Origin: Amorphus orientalis
GTDB taxonomy: Bacteria; Pseudomonadota; Alphaproteobacteria; Rhizobiales; Amorphaceae
Length of the DNA stretch: 64,000 nucleotides
Direction: 5' to 3'
Assembly: GCF_030814015.1 (NCBI RefSeq)
Contig: NZ_JAUSUL010000003.1
Span: forward strand, 434,001 to 498,000
The position numbers were made by a program, and so were the translations under genes. Below the pieces are notes generated by a model. It saw only the letters and a program-made list of their open reading frames with translations, made no database searches and was not told the origin of the DNA. Position 1 is the stretch's first letter. The number at the start of each line of letters is the position of its first letter. Shown piece by piece: positions 52,875-62,484 of this stretch.

Positions 52875-53621
52875 ATGGTGGACAGTCTCGGCTATCGGAT
52901 GAAGTTCGGCGTGATCGCGCCTTCGACGAACACGTCGGTGCAGCCGGAATTCGATTCGATGCGTCCCGTGGGCGTGACCAACCACTTCTCGCGCATCCGT
53001 ATCCCCGACGATCCGGTGCACACCGACGAGGACTTCAACGAGCTCGTCATGCGCATCCGCGCCGCCACCATCGAGGCGATCGATTCCGTGCTGACCTGCT
53101 CGCCGGGCGCGATCGTCATGGGCATGTCGGCGGAGACCTTCTGGGACGGCAAGTCCCGCGCCGACAGCCTGAAGGACGAGATCACGGCTCATGCGGGGAT
53201 GCCCGTCGCGATGGGCTCGGACGCGTGCCAGGCGGCGCTGTCGAAGTTCGGCGACATCAAGCGGATCGCCGTGATCACGCCCTACATGCCGATCGGAGAC
53301 GAGCAGGTGCGCCGCTTCTTCACCGACTGCGGCTACGAGGTCGTCACGGTGAAGGGACTGAAGTGCAAGAGCCCGATGCTGATCGCCCACGAAAGCGAGA
53401 AGACGCTCCGCGACGCGATCAACGAGGTCAACGATCCCTCCGTCGAGGCGATCGTCCAGGCCGGCACCAACCTCGCCATGGCGCGCGTCGGCGCGATCGC
53501 GGAGTTCTGGCTCGACAAGCCGGTGATCGCGATCAACACCGCCACCTACTGGCACGGACTGCGCATGAACGGCATCGAGGACAAGGTGCAGGGCTTCGGC
53601 TCGCTCCTGTCGCACTACTGA
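52875..53621 (+). CDS. Maleate isomerase/Asp-Glu racemase-family protein lacking both catalytic cysteines
   Basis: 248 residues with the fold pattern of maleate cis-trans isomerase and arylmalonate decarboxylase: IAPSTNTSVQPEFD at the N-terminus and ITPYMPIGDEQVRRFF in the middle. The two cysteines used by the family align with Met84 (VMGMSAETFW) and Gly197 (VQAGTNLAM), by comparison with the sister gene at 58133. Either the chemistry is different or the protein binds without isomerising. RBS AGGAG precedes the ATG. Confidence 0.82.
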   Translation: MVDSLGYRMKFGVIAPSTNTSVQPEFDSMRPVGVTNHFSRIRIPDDPVHTDEDFNELVMRIRAATIEAIDSVLTCSPGAIVMGMSAETFWDGKSRADSLKDEITAHAGMPVAMGSDACQAALSKFGDIKRIAVITPYMPIGDEQVRRFFTDCGYEVVTVKGLKCKSPMLIAHESEKTLRDAINEVNDPSVEAIVQAGTNLAMARVGAIAEFWLDKPVIAINTATYWHGLRMNGIEDKVQGFGSLLSHY

Positions 53622-53652
53622 CCCGGTCCTCCCTCAAACCCGAAGGGCGACG

Positions 53653-54564
53653 ATGGATTACGACTTCGTTCCGATGCCCCGGCGCAAGCCGCTGAAGTGG
53701 CCGAACGGCAAGCGGCTGGCGCTGATTCTCACCACCAACCTGGAATACTGGGACAAGGTGCAGGAGAGCGACCGCCCCTACTATCCGGGCGGTCCGGGCA
53801 TCGTCGGCGGCAACCTGCCGGGCAATGTCTACGACAACCCGAACTTCACCTGGCGCGAATACGGCCAGCGGGTCGGCGTCTGGCGCATGTTCGACGTCTT
53901 CGACGCCGAGGATGTGCCGTCGAGCTGCACCATCAACGCCAAGATCGCCGAGGAGCGGCCCGAGATCGTGGAGGCCGCGCTCGACCGGGGCTTCGAGATC
54001 GTCGCCCACAACTACGTCCAGGACGAGCTTCTCACCGACTACATGTTCGACGAGGCGGCGGAACGCGCCGTGATCCGCCGCACCCTCGACACCTACGAGA
54101 AGGTGGTCGGAGAGAAAGCCAAGGGGTGGCTGTCGAGCTCGCTGCGCTCGACCCTCAACACCATCGACATCCTCGCCGACGAAGGGCTGATCTTCGTCAC
54201 CGACCTGCTCAACGACGACCAGCCCTATCTGGTGAAGACGCGGTCCGGACGGCCGATGGTGTCGATTCCCTACACGTCCGAGGTCAACGACTTTTCGTTC
54301 CTGCGGCAGGGGCTGACCGTCGACACCGGCTTCCAGATGTTCAAGGAACAGTTCGACTGGCTCTATGCGGAGGGCGCGAAGAGCGGCCGGATCATGAACA
54401 TCGGCCTGCACCCCCATGTGATCGGCCAGCCGTTTCGGATCCGCGCGCTGCGCGACTTCATCCGCTACGCTAAGACGTTCGACGGGGTGTGGTTCGCGAG
54501 CCGGGAGGAGATCGCCGAATGGTATCTGCAAAACCACGCCTCGCACATCGATCCGACGCCATGA
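53653..54564 (+). CDS. Polysaccharide-deacetylase-family hydrolase, PuuE/cyclic-imidase-like
   Basis: 303 residues, no signal peptide. The NodB-type barrel is recognisable from FEIVAHNYVQDELL (metal histidine, but the second histidine of HxxxH is replaced), KGWLSSSLRSTLNTIDIL and the closing LHPHVIGQPFRIRALRDF. Cytoplasmic members of this group include PuuE-type allantoinase and cyclic imide hydrolase, both of which open N-heterocyclic rings. Between a maleate-isomerase-like gene and a regulator, a ring-opening role on a cyclic imide is plausible; this is inference. Confidence 0.78.
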   Translation: MDYDFVPMPRRKPLKWPNGKRLALILTTNLEYWDKVQESDRPYYPGGPGIVGGNLPGNVYDNPNFTWREYGQRVGVWRMFDVFDAEDVPSSCTINAKIAEERPEIVEAALDRGFEIVAHNYVQDELLTDYMFDEAAERAVIRRTLDTYEKVVGEKAKGWLSSSLRSTLNTIDILADEGLIFVTDLLNDDQPYLVKTRSGRPMVSIPYTSEVNDFSFLRQGLTVDTGFQMFKEQFDWLYAEGAKSGRIMNIGLHPHVIGQPFRIRALRDFIRYAKTFDGVWFASREEIAEWYLQNHASHIDPTP

Positions 54565-55295
54565 GCTTCGAGGCGAACCTGCATGAGATCGCCCGCGAGC
54601 GGCCGGACCTCGTCATCGGCGGACGGGCGGACGATCAGGACGCGGAGCGGCAGCAAAAGCCCGCCGAACGGGCCTATCAGGGTATCCGGCGCGCGATCCT
54701 GACCGGCGAACTGAAGAGCGGCGCGCACCTGCGCGAGGAGCATCTGGCGCAGCTGACCGGCACCAGCCGCACCCCGGTGCGCGAGGCGCTTCGCCGGCTC
54801 GTTGCCGAGGGGCTGGCGACGGTGGAGAACCGCCACCGCTACGTGACCGACTTCTCCTATGACGAGGTGGAGATCATCTTCGAGGTCCGCGCCAAGCTGG
54901 ACGCCTACGCGGCCGCCGTTGCCGCCCAGAAGATCAACGACGCCGAGCTGAAGCGTCTCGCCAGCCTGATCGAGGCCATCGACTTCATCGAGGACGACGG
55001 CAGCGACGCGGCGGTGGAGCGCTTCGTTTCGCTCAACAGCGCCTTCCACGGCGTCATCGTCGAAGCCTCCCGGTCGCGACAGCTGCATGCCCTTACCGCC
55101 CAGGCGACCGCCCTGCCGCTGGTGCTGATCAAGCAGTTCGTCTGCGACCAGAAGATCAACATCGCCCGCTCCAACGCCCAGCATCGCGACATCCTCGCCG
55201 CGCTTACCAAGCGCGACAGCCAGTGGGCGGAGGCGGCGATGGCGGGACACGTCCTTTCCACCAAGCCGAAGCCGGGACAGGGCTTCGACCGGTAA
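54561..55295 (+). CDS. GntR-family (FCD subfamily) transcriptional regulator
   Basis: 244 residues: winged helix with RAYQGIRRAILTGELKSG and LTGTSRTPVREALRRL, then a helical FCD effector domain. The ATG overlaps the stop of the imidase-like gene, so it belongs to the catabolic operon and probably represses it. The palindromes at 51239 and 51282 fit this subfamily. Confidence 0.91.
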   Translation: MSFEANLHEIARERPDLVIGGRADDQDAERQQKPAERAYQGIRRAILTGELKSGAHLREEHLAQLTGTSRTPVREALRRLVAEGLATVENRHRYVTDFSYDEVEIIFEVRAKLDAYAAAVAAQKINDAELKRLASLIEAIDFIEDDGSDAAVERFVSLNSAFHGVIVEASRSRQLHALTAQATALPLVLIKQFVCDQKINIARSNAQHRDILAALTKRDSQWAEAAMAGHVLSTKPKPGQGFDR

Positions 55296-55360
55296 CGGGC
55301 GCCGAGCCAGCGGACCGTCGAGGCGCCGATCCTTCACGTCTTTCATTGCCGGAGCGCGCC

Positions 55361-56197
55361 ATGTACCGCCATCCTTCCCTGACCGGACGCGTCGTCGTGG
55401 TGACCGGGGCCTCGCGCGGGCTCGGCCGCGAGATGGCTTTGGAGCTGGCCGCTGCCGGTGCATCGCTGGTCCTGTGCGGATCGACCGAAAGCGAGGCGCT
55501 GGCCGCCACACGGGCGGAGGCCGCGGCACTCGGGGGTGACGAGGTCGTGGTCGCAGTCGCCGCCGATGTGGCCGACCCGGAAGCCTGCCGGAAGGTCGCC
55601 GAAACCGCGCTGGGGCGCTTCGGACGCATCGACGTGCTGATCAACAATGCCGGCATCGGAATGCGCCTGATCAGCGAGCGGTTCAACACCGAGCCGACCC
55701 GGTTCTGGGAGGCGCGGCCGGAGGCATGGCGCGCGATCGTCGACGCCAACGTCAACGGGCCGTTCCAGATGGCGGCCGCCGTCGCCCCCGCGATGATCGA
55801 GCGCGGCTTCGGCAAGATCATCAATGTCTCGACCAGCGACCAGACCATGGTCCGCCGCGGCTATTCTCCCTACGGCCCGAGCAAGGCGTTCCTGGAGGCG
55901 GCGTCTCGGGTCTGGGCCCAGGATCTCGCAGGGACGGGCGTCGACGTGAATGTCTACCTGCCCGGCGGCGCGGCCGACACAGACCTCCTGCCGCCGAGCG
56001 CCCAGAAGAAGGGCGCGGACGGCAACCTCCTGCCGGCTTCGATCATGCGGCGCGGGATCGGCTGGCTCGCCTCCGACGCCTCCAACGGCGTCACGGGCGC
56101 CCGCTTCATCGCCCGGCTCTGGAACGAGGAGCTCCCCCCGTCGGAGGCCGCGGCCGGCGCACGCTCGCCGCACGTCGACAAGCCGGCGATCATGTGA
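55361..56197 (+). CDS. Short-chain dehydrogenase/reductase
   Basis: 278 residues. NAD(P) motif TGASRGLG near residue 17, INNAG in the middle and the catalytic YGPSK tetrad portion with a serine in STSDQ. The substrate is unknown, but the operon suggests a hydroxy or keto intermediate. The ATG at 55361 is the first start after the gntR stop; the frame upstream overlaps gntR and is not used. Confidence 0.9.
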   Translation: MYRHPSLTGRVVVVTGASRGLGREMALELAAAGASLVLCGSTESEALAATRAEAAALGGDEVVVAVAADVADPEACRKVAETALGRFGRIDVLINNAGIGMRLISERFNTEPTRFWEARPEAWRAIVDANVNGPFQMAAAVAPAMIERGFGKIINVSTSDQTMVRRGYSPYGPSKAFLEAASRVWAQDLAGTGVDVNVYLPGGAADTDLLPPSAQKKGADGNLLPASIMRRGIGWLASDASNGVTGARFIARLWNEELPPSEAAAGARSPHVDKPAIM

Positions 56198-57084
56198 GCG
56201 CGATGTTCACGCTCGGCCAGGCCACCGTCCGCCGCATCGTCGACATCGACCGCTTCGCGCTGCCGCTCGACTTCCTGTTTCCGGACGCGAGCCTCGCGGC
56301 CCTGGGCGCCGACGCGGAGGCGCTCGCGCCGGATCATCTGGACCTCGCCGAGGGCGCGGTGCTGCTTGGGATACAGAGCCACCTGATCGAGGTCGGCGGC
56401 CTCAGGGTCCTGATCGACACCTGCGTCGGCGAGCACAAGGAGCGCGCACTCCGGCCGGACTGGCACCGCCGCGCCGGCGGCCCCTATCTGCCCGCGCTTG
56501 CCGCCGCCGGCGTGACCCCGGACGACATCGACATCGTGCTGTGCACCCATCTCCACGCCGATCATGTCGGCTGGAATACCCGGTTGGAGGGCGGCCGCTG
56601 GGTCCCGACCTTTCCGAACGCCCGCTATCTGGTCGGCCGCACCGAGCTGGAGCACTGGTCGGCGGTGGAGCGCAAGACGCCCGGATCGGCCAATCACGGC
56701 GCGTTCGCCGACAGCGTCGCGCCGATCGTCGAGGCGGGACTCTGCGAAACCGTCGAGGACGGGTTCGAGATCACGGCCGGACTGACCATCGTGCCGCTCG
56801 CCGGCCACTCGCCGGGGCAGGTCGGCCTGGAGGTCGCACCGGCAGAGGGACCCGCCGCCCTCTTCTGCGGCGACGCGATCCATTCGCCCGTCCAGGTGAT
56901 CCGGCCGGACTGGTCGAGCCGCTTCTGCCACGACGGCGAGGCGGCCGCCCGGCTCAGACTGTCGCTTCTCGACCGCGCGGCCGACGACGGATCGCTGCTG
57001 GTGCCGGCGCATCTCCGCCGCGCCGATGCGCTGCGGGCGGACCGGCGTGGAACCGGTTTCCGGCCGGTGATGGTTTCAGCATGA
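56194..57084 (+). CDS. Metallo-beta-lactamase-fold hydrolase
   Basis: 296 residues from a GTG at 56194 overlapping the SDR stop (GTGA); an ATG at 56203 is also possible. The metal motif is THLHADH (His119, His121, Asp123, His124), followed by AGHSPGQ and FCGDAIHS with the bridging aspartate. The family includes lactonases, amidases and thioesterases. In this operon it may open a lactone or hydrolyse an amide formed after ring oxidation; the substrate is not visible. Confidence 0.87.
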   Translation: MSAMFTLGQATVRRIVDIDRFALPLDFLFPDASLAALGADAEALAPDHLDLAEGAVLLGIQSHLIEVGGLRVLIDTCVGEHKERALRPDWHRRAGGPYLPALAAAGVTPDDIDIVLCTHLHADHVGWNTRLEGGRWVPTFPNARYLVGRTELEHWSAVERKTPGSANHGAFADSVAPIVEAGLCETVEDGFEITAGLTIVPLAGHSPGQVGLEVAPAEGPAALFCGDAIHSPVQVIRPDWSSRFCHDGEAAARLRLSLLDRAADDGSLLVPAHLRRADALRADRRGTGFRPVMVSA

Positions 57085-57110
57085 GCCCGCGAGGCGTCCG
57101 TCGCAGCTCT

Positions 57111-57899
57111 TCAGCTCCGGCCGTTGCCGGACTGGTCGCCCTGCCGGCTGCGCTGGATGTGCATCACGTAGGTCATCTGGTCGGCCGGGTGCCAGTTGAA
57201 CGAGGCGATCAGGACACCGGCCTCGGTCACGTAGCGGCGCAGGATCTGCAGCGACCAGGAGCCGGGGCGCAGGCCGAGCAGCCGGCCGATCTCCGGCGGC
57301 ATCTCGGTCGCCCGAATTTCCTGGACGGCCTCCTCGATCGGTCCTTCGGCGTGGCTTTCCAGAAGCGAGAACAGCGGCCCCTGATGCTGGGCGAAGCTCG
57401 GAACCACCTCGCTGAAGCGGGCCGGCACATAGCTCTGGATGTAGCAGATCGGCTTGCCGCCGGGCTCTGTCCAGCGCATGCCATCGACCCGGTACCACTC
57501 CTCGCCGGCAAGGCCGCCAACGCGCTCGGCGACCTCGGCCGTAAGCGGCTCCAGCGTGGTGCCGAGGATCACGTACCAGGTGTCGACCGCGACCTGGAAC
57601 AGCTCCTCCAGCGAACCGTAGGACTGGTAGAAACTCGACACCGGCCGGGTGGAGATGACCCGGGTGCCGACGCCCTGCCGGCGCTCGACGTAGCCGTGCT
57701 CGGTCAGGTGGCGCAGCGCCTCGCGGATCGTGAAGCGGCTGGTGTCGAACTCGGCGGCGAGCTCGATCTCCGTCGGCATCAGACTGCCGACCGGATAGAA
57801 GCCGTCCTTCAGCCGATCCTCCAGGATCTTGCGGATGCGTGCATAGCGCGGACCTTCCGGCCCCGCCGTTCCGCCAGTTGTGGACGTCGTATCCGCCAC
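57111..57899 (-). CDS. GntR-family (HutC/UTRA subfamily) transcriptional regulator
   Basis: 262 residues from a GTG at 57899. The winged helix (PTEIELAAEFDTSRFTIREA, LRHLTEHGYVERRQGVGTRV) is followed by a UTRA ligand domain. The open frame continues upstream to 58109 but that part looks non-coding and would overlap the operator at 58064, so the GTG is favoured. The gene stands between the two halves of the catabolic cluster and is divergent from the isomerase operon, the classical place for its regulator. Confidence 0.87.
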   Translation of the reverse strand: MADTTSTTGGTAGPEGPRYARIRKILEDRLKDGFYPVGSLMPTEIELAAEFDTSRFTIREALRHLTEHGYVERRQGVGTRVISTRPVSSFYQSYGSLEELFQVAVDTWYVILGTTLEPLTAEVAERVGGLAGEEWYRVDGMRWTEPGGKPICYIQSYVPARFSEVVPSFAQHQGPLFSLLESHAEGPIEEAVQEIRATEMPPEIGRLLGLRPGSWSLQILRRYVTEAGVLIASFNWHPADQMTYVMHIQRSRQGDQSGNGRS

Positions 57900-58063
57900 G
57901 TCGCCGGTTCCCGATCCAGATCTCTCAGTCCCATGCCTAGAGCTTTTCGCGGCGGTGCGAAAGTTCCGGCGCGCCCGGACCTCGCCTGCTTCGGAACCGC
58001 AGCTTTCGACGGGCGCGGCCCGTCGCCGCGCCGATTGGTCGCCTCTCGCATGGGCTCGACACT

Positions 58064-58075
58064 TTGTCTGGACAA
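58064..58075. promoter_or_regulatory. Candidate GntR (UTRA type) operator TTGTCTGGACAA
   Basis: Identical to the site at 41482-41493. It lies 58 bases before the isomerase ATG and 165 bases before the gntR start, in the divergent control region. UTRA-type regulators recognise palindromes with TGTC/GACA arms. Another TGATACAAT element follows directly. Confidence 0.65.
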
Positions 58076-58132
58076 TGTGATACAATCCATGGGATTGGGT
58101 CCGCATCAATCTCGTGAGGCCACAGCGCGCGC

Positions 58133-58882
58133 ATGACCGAACCGCGACATCTGTCCACCTACAGTCCCCGGGCCAAGCTCGGGCTCATCGTTCCGCCGAC
58201 GAACACGGTGAACGAGGCGGAGTGGTCGCGCATGCTGCCCGAGGGCGTGACCTTCCACACCCATCGCATGAAGCTGCATTCCGACACGTCGAGCCCGGCC
58301 GGGCGCGCGGCACTGCTCGACGATCTCGCCGAGGTCATCGCGATGCTGGCCCAGGCCCGCGTCGATGCGGTCGCCTATGCCTGCACCGCCGGCTCAATGG
58401 TGACGCCGGCCGACGCGCTGCCGCGCGAGGTCTCCGAACGCAGCGGCGTGCGCACGCTCACCACGTCCGCGGCGATCGTCGACGCGCTGAAGGCGCTGGG
58501 CGCGGTGCGTCTGTCCGTGGCGACGCCCTACGCCCAGGCGACCAACGACCACGAAGTCCACTTCCTGACCGACAACGGCTTCGAGGTGATGCGGCTGATC
58601 GGCCTCGGCATCGGCGCCGGCGGTCCGCACGAGTTCCCCCGCATTGCCGAGACGCCGCTCGACGCCGTCGTCGCCCACGCCCGCGCCGCATTCGTCCCGG
58701 GCAGTGACGCGCTCCTGATCACCTGCACCGACTTCCCCACGCTTCCGGCGATCGCCGCGCTCGAGGACGAGCTCGGCGTGCCGGTGGTGACCTCCAACCA
58801 GGCGACCCTCTGGGCGATGCTCCGGGCCACCGCGATCGACGATCGGATCGACGGATGCGGCCGGCTGCTTCGTCAGCACTGA
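58133..58882 (+). CDS. Maleate isomerase-like/Asp-Glu racemase-family enzyme
   Basis: 249 residues. Both catalytic cysteines are present: Cys84 in AVAYACTAGS and Cys198 in LLITCTDFPTLP. The N-terminal VPPTNTVNEAEW binds the substrate carboxylate. The family isomerises maleate to fumarate, racemises acidic amino acids or decarboxylates arylmalonates. With the amidohydrolase, LeuCD-type and lyase genes that follow, a (substituted) maleate is the most likely substrate. First gene of a six-gene operon. Confidence 0.87.
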   Translation: MTEPRHLSTYSPRAKLGLIVPPTNTVNEAEWSRMLPEGVTFHTHRMKLHSDTSSPAGRAALLDDLAEVIAMLAQARVDAVAYACTAGSMVTPADALPREVSERSGVRTLTTSAAIVDALKALGAVRLSVATPYAQATNDHEVHFLTDNGFEVMRLIGLGIGAGGPHEFPRIAETPLDAVVAHARAAFVPGSDALLITCTDFPTLPAIAALEDELGVPVVTSNQATLWAMLRATAIDDRIDGCGRLLRQH

Positions 58883-58921
58883 GCCCGGCATCGGCCGCCG
58901 CAAGAAGACGGAAAGACCAAG

Positions 58922-59785
58922 ATGGCAGACCCCAAGCTGAAGCAGCGCATCAAGGACGGCGAGCTGGTGCTCGCGCCGGGCGTGTTCGACCTGATCTCCG
59001 CGCTGATCGCGGACCGCACCGGCTTCCCGGCGCTCTACGTGACCGGCTACGGCACCGTCGCGTCCTATCTCGGCCTGCCCGACGCCGGGCTTGCCACCTA
59101 CCGCGACATGATCGAGCGCATCGGCCAGATGGTGAAGCGCACCAACACCCCGGTGATCGCCGACGCCGACACCGGCTATGGCGGGCTCCTCAACGTGCGC
59201 CATACGGTGCGCGGCTACGAGGAGGCCGGCGTCTCCGCGATGCAGATGGAAGACCAGGAATTCCCGAAGAAGTGCGGCCACACCAAGAACCGCCGGGTGG
59301 TGCCGCTGGAGGATATGGTCCGCAAGATCGAGGTCGCCGTCGACAGCCGCCAGAGCGACGACTTCCTGATCATCGCGCGCACCGATTCCCGCACCGGGCT
59401 CGGCCTCGACGAGGCGATCCGGCGCGGCAAGGCGTTCGCGAAGGCCGGCGCCGACATCGTCTTCGTGGAATCGCCGGAGTCCGAGGACGAGATGAAGCGG
59501 GTCGCCGACGAGATCGACGCGCCGCTGTTCGCCAACATGGTCAATGGCGGGCGCACCCCGCTGTTGTCGGCCGCGCGGCTGAAGGAGCTCGGCTACTCGA
59601 TCGCGATCCATCCCGCGATCGGGTTCCTGTCCATGGGGGCGGCCCTGCAGAAGGCCTATGCCGACCTGCTGGCGAACGGCGAGACCAGCGCCGACATCGA
59701 CCTCTACGACTTCTCCGAGTTCAACAAGCTGCTCGGCTTCGAGGACGTGTGGGACTTCGAGGCGAAGTACGCCGAGGTCAGCTGA
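58922..59785 (+). CDS. Isocitrate lyase/PEP mutase-family lyase (dimethylmalate or methylisocitrate lyase-like)
   Basis: 287 residues. The catalytic loop KKCGH is at residues 116-120, the feature of true carbon-carbon lyases in this superfamily, and the metal-binding pair is Asp81/Asp83 in ADADTGYG. The family includes 2-methylisocitrate lyase, 2,3-dimethylmalate lyase and oxaloacetate hydrolase. No methylcitrate synthase or PrpD-type gene is nearby, and the next two genes encode a LeuCD-type hydro-lyase, as for the dimethylmaleate pathway. Expected products would be pyruvate plus a short acid; substrate assignment is inference. Confidence 0.87.
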   Translation: MADPKLKQRIKDGELVLAPGVFDLISALIADRTGFPALYVTGYGTVASYLGLPDAGLATYRDMIERIGQMVKRTNTPVIADADTGYGGLLNVRHTVRGYEEAGVSAMQMEDQEFPKKCGHTKNRRVVPLEDMVRKIEVAVDSRQSDDFLIIARTDSRTGLGLDEAIRRGKAFAKAGADIVFVESPESEDEMKRVADEIDAPLFANMVNGGRTPLLSAARLKELGYSIAIHPAIGFLSMGAALQKAYADLLANGETSADIDLYDFSEFNKLLGFEDVWDFEAKYAEVS

Positions 59786-59801
59786 TCGGAAAGGCGCCGG
59801 G

Positions 59802-61217
59802 ATGAGCGGAGCGACCCTCTACGACAAGCTGTGGGCGAGCCACGTCGTGCGCGACTATGGCGACGGCTCGGCCCTCATCTACGTCGACCGGCACCTGCTG
59901 CACGAGGTGAGCACGCCGCAGTCGTTCCTGGCGCTGGAGGCGAAAGGCCGGACGGTCCGGCGGCGGGAGGCGAACCTCGCCGTCCCCGATCATGCGGTCC
60001 CGACCACCGGGCGCGATCGGCCGATCGCCGATCCGCTCGCCCGCGCCCAGACAACGCGCCTCGCCGAAAACGTCGCCCGGCACCAGATCCCGTACATCGC
60101 GCTGGACGACGCGCGCCAGGGGATCGTCCACGTGGTCGGGCCGGAGCAGGGCTTCACGCTGCCGGGCATGACGCTTGCCTGTGGCGACAGCCACACCTCC
60201 ACCCACGGCGCGTTCGGCACGCTCGCCTTCGGCGTCGGCGCCAGCGAGTGCGGCATCGTCATGGCCGCCCAGTGCCTGCGCCAGCGCAAGGCGCGGACGA
60301 TGCGCGTCGTGGTCGATGGCGCCCGCCCGGCCTGGCTCACCGCGAAGGACATCGCGCTGGCCCTGATCGCGAAGATCGGCGCGAACGGCGCGGCCGGGCA
60401 CGCGGTCGAATATGTCGGCCCGGTCATTTCCGCCATGTCGATGGCGGAGCGCATGACGCTCTGCAACATGACCATCGAGACCGGCGCCCGGGTCGGCCTG
60501 GTCGCACCGGACGAGGTGACGTTCGCCTTTCTGGAAGGCCGCCCGATGGCGCCCAGGGGCGCGATGTGGGAGCGCGCCGTCGCCTACTGGCGCACCCTGC
60601 CCTCCGATCCGGATGCCCGCTACGACCGCACCGAGACCCTCGACGTGGGCGATCTCGCCCCGTTCGTGACCTGGGGCACGAGCCCGGAGGATGCCGCCCC
60701 GATCTCGTCGGCGATCCCCGACCCCGACGCCGACCCGGATCGCGCCCGCGGCGAGCGCCGCCGCAAGGCACTCGCCTACATGGACCTCGAGCCCGGCACG
60801 CCGCTGGACCGGGTCCGAATCGACCGCGTCTTCATCGGCTCATGCACCAACGGGCGGCTCGACGACCTGCGGCTCGCCGCCGGGATCGCGAAGGGCCGCA
60901 AGGTGGCGCCGGGCGTCAAGGCGATCGTGGTGCCGGGCTCCGGCCTGGTGCGCGCCGCGGCGGAACGGGAAGGCCTCGCCGACATCTTCCGCGCGGCCGG
61001 CTTCGAATGGCGCGATGCCGGCTGCTCCATGTGCGTGGCCATGAACGGCGACCGGCTCGATCCCGGCGAGCGCTGCGCCTCCACCTCCAACCGCAACTTC
61101 GAGGGCCGGCAGGGGCCCGGCGGCCGCACCCACCTGATGAACCCGGCGATGGCCGCAGCGGCCGCGATCGCCGGCCATCTGGTCGACGTGCGCGATCTGG
61201 TGGAGGAGCCGGCATGA
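59802..61217 (+). CDS. LeuC-type hydro-lyase large subunit (isopropylmalate isomerase/dimethylmaleate hydratase-like)
   Basis: 471 residues. Cys348 (FIGSCTNGR), Cys408 and Cys411 ([10 protein letters not shown]) hold the 4Fe-4S cluster; [20 protein letters not shown] is the family hallmark. The start [12 protein letters not shown] is typical of LeuC. No leuA or leuB is present, so leucine biosynthesis is not the obvious role; hydration of a substituted maleate, or the reverse, is likelier. The ATG lies 17 bases after the lyase gene and the stop overlaps the small-subunit gene. Confidence 0.91.
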   Translation: MSGATLYDKLWASHVVRDYGDGSALIYVDRHLLHEVSTPQSFLALEAKGRTVRRREANLAVPDHAVPTTGRDRPIADPLARAQTTRLAENVARHQIPYIALDDARQGIVHVVGPEQGFTLPGMTLACGDSHTSTHGAFGTLAFGVGASECGIVMAAQCLRQRKARTMRVVVDGARPAWLTAKDIALALIAKIGANGAAGHAVEYVGPVISAMSMAERMTLCNMTIETGARVGLVAPDEVTFAFLEGRPMAPRGAMWERAVAYWRTLPSDPDARYDRTETLDVGDLAPFVTWGTSPEDAAPISSAIPDPDADPDRARGERRRKALAYMDLEPGTPLDRVRIDRVFIGSCTNGRLDDLRLAAGIAKGRKVAPGVKAIVVPGSGLVRAAAEREGLADIFRAAGFEWRDAGCSMCVAMNGDRLDPGERCASTSNRNFEGRQGPGGRTHLMNPAMAAAAAIAGHLVDVRDLVEEPA

Positions 61218-61834
61218 CGCCGCTCACCCGGATTACCTCCCGCGCCGCCTTTCTGCCCGAGGAGAACGTCGACACCGACATCATCTTCCCGGCCCGCTTT
61301 CTCCTGCTGATGGACCGCGACGGGCTCGGCCGGTACGCGTTCCACGATCGCCGGTTCGACCGCGACGGCAACGCGATCCCCGGCTTCGTCCTCGACGATC
61401 CGGAGTTCGCGGACGCAAAAATCCTGATCGCCGGCGATGGCTTCGGCTGCGGCTCGAGCCGCGAACAGGCGGTCTGGGCGCTCGCCGGGCACGGCATCCG
61501 CTGCGTGATCGCGCCGAGCTTCGGCGAGATCTTCGCCGGCAACTGCGCCAAGAACGGCGTGCTCACGATCACGCTCCCCCAGGCGCAGATCGAGACGCTG
61601 GGCGCGCTTGCCCAGGAGAAGAAAAGCTTCGAAATCGACCTGGAGCGGCGCACCTTCCATGTCGAGGGCGACAAGGTCGCCGACCTGGACCTGCCGGAGA
61701 CCGAGCGCCAGATGCTCGTCAACGGCTGGGACGAGACCGACCTGCTCCTGCGCGACGAGGGCGCCGCCATCGACGCCTTCGAACGCGCCCATCGCGACGC
61801 CCAGCCCTGGCTGTTCGAGGACCCTGCCCGATGA
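61214..61834 (+). CDS. LeuD-type hydro-lyase small subunit
   Basis: 206 residues. [20 protein letters not shown] and [15 protein letters not shown] are the swivel-domain motifs of LeuD, the latter binding the substrate carboxylate. It overlaps both the large-subunit gene and the amidohydrolase gene by four bases. It completes the iron-sulfur hydro-lyase with the protein at 59802. Confidence 0.91.
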   Translation: MTPLTRITSRAAFLPEENVDTDIIFPARFLLLMDRDGLGRYAFHDRRFDRDGNAIPGFVLDDPEFADAKILIAGDGFGCGSSREQAVWALAGHGIRCVIAPSFGEIFAGNCAKNGVLTITLPQAQIETLGALAQEKKSFEIDLERRTFHVEGDKVADLDLPETERQMLVNGWDETDLLLRDEGAAIDAFERAHRDAQPWLFEDPAR

Positions 61835-62484
61835 CCGACGATCTCGCCGAGAACTACAAGCGCGCCTACTCCAACCGGGTCGGCTTCGGCCGCAATCCCG
61901 CGCTGGTGCTGGTCGACTTCGCCCATGCCTATTTCGACCCGGACTGCGATCTCTACGCCGGGGTCGACGACGCGCTGGCGTCGGCGCTCCGGATCCGGGC
62001 GGCAGCCCGTGAGGCGGGGGTCCCGGTCGTTCTGACCGAGGTGACCTATCAGGAGGGCGGCCTCAACGGCGGCCGCTTCTTCGAGAAGGCGAAGCCGCTC
62101 GCCAACTTCGTGCGCGGCCGCAAGACCGCCGAGTTCGCCGCCGGTCTGGTGCCCGAGCCCGACGAGATCGTCGTCTCCAAGCAGTATCCGAGCGCCTTCT
62201 TCGGCACCTCGCTGGCCTCGACGCTGACGGCGGCCGGGGTCGACAACGTGATCCTGACCGGGCTGACCACCAGCGGCTGCGTGCGCGCGAGCTGCGTCGA
62301 CGCCATGTCCCACGGCTTCATCACCACGGTGGTGGCCGATGCCTGCGGCGACCGACATCCGGCACCGCACGAGGCCAACCTGTTCGACATGAACGCCAAG
62401 TACGCCGACGTGGTCTCGGAAGCCGAAATCCTCGCCTTCATCGCCGAGATCGGCGCGACCCGCACCGCCGGTGCGCCGGCATGA
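61831..62484 (+). CDS. Isochorismatase-family cysteine amidohydrolase (maleamate amidase/N-carbamoylsarcosinase-like)
   Basis: 217 residues. The catalytic triad is Asp29 (VLVDF), Lys117 (VVSKQYPSAFFGT) and Cys150 (TTSGCVRAS). Within the family the pattern is nearest to amidases such as N-carbamoylsarcosine amidohydrolase and maleamate amidohydrolase (NicF), which release ammonia. Directly after a LeuCD-type hydratase, and with maleate-isomerase genes nearby, a maleamate-like half-amide is the best guess. Start and stop overlap the neighbouring genes. Confidence 0.88.
   Translation: MTDDLAENYKRAYSNRVGFGRNPALVLVDFAHAYFDPDCDLYAGVDDALASALRIRAAAREAGVPVVLTEVTYQEGGLNGGRFFEKAKPLANFVRGRKTAEFAAGLVPEPDEIVVSKQYPSAFFGTSLASTLTAAGVDNVILTGLTTSGCVRASCVDAMSHGFITTVVADACGDRHPAPHEANLFDMNAKYADVVSEAEILAFIAEIGATRTAGAPA

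Noticed and set aside
59802-61834. Leucine biosynthesis (LeuC/LeuD)
   Set aside because: No leuA or leuB nearby and the genes are embedded among lyase, isomerase and amidase genes; a catabolic hydro-lyase is the better reading.
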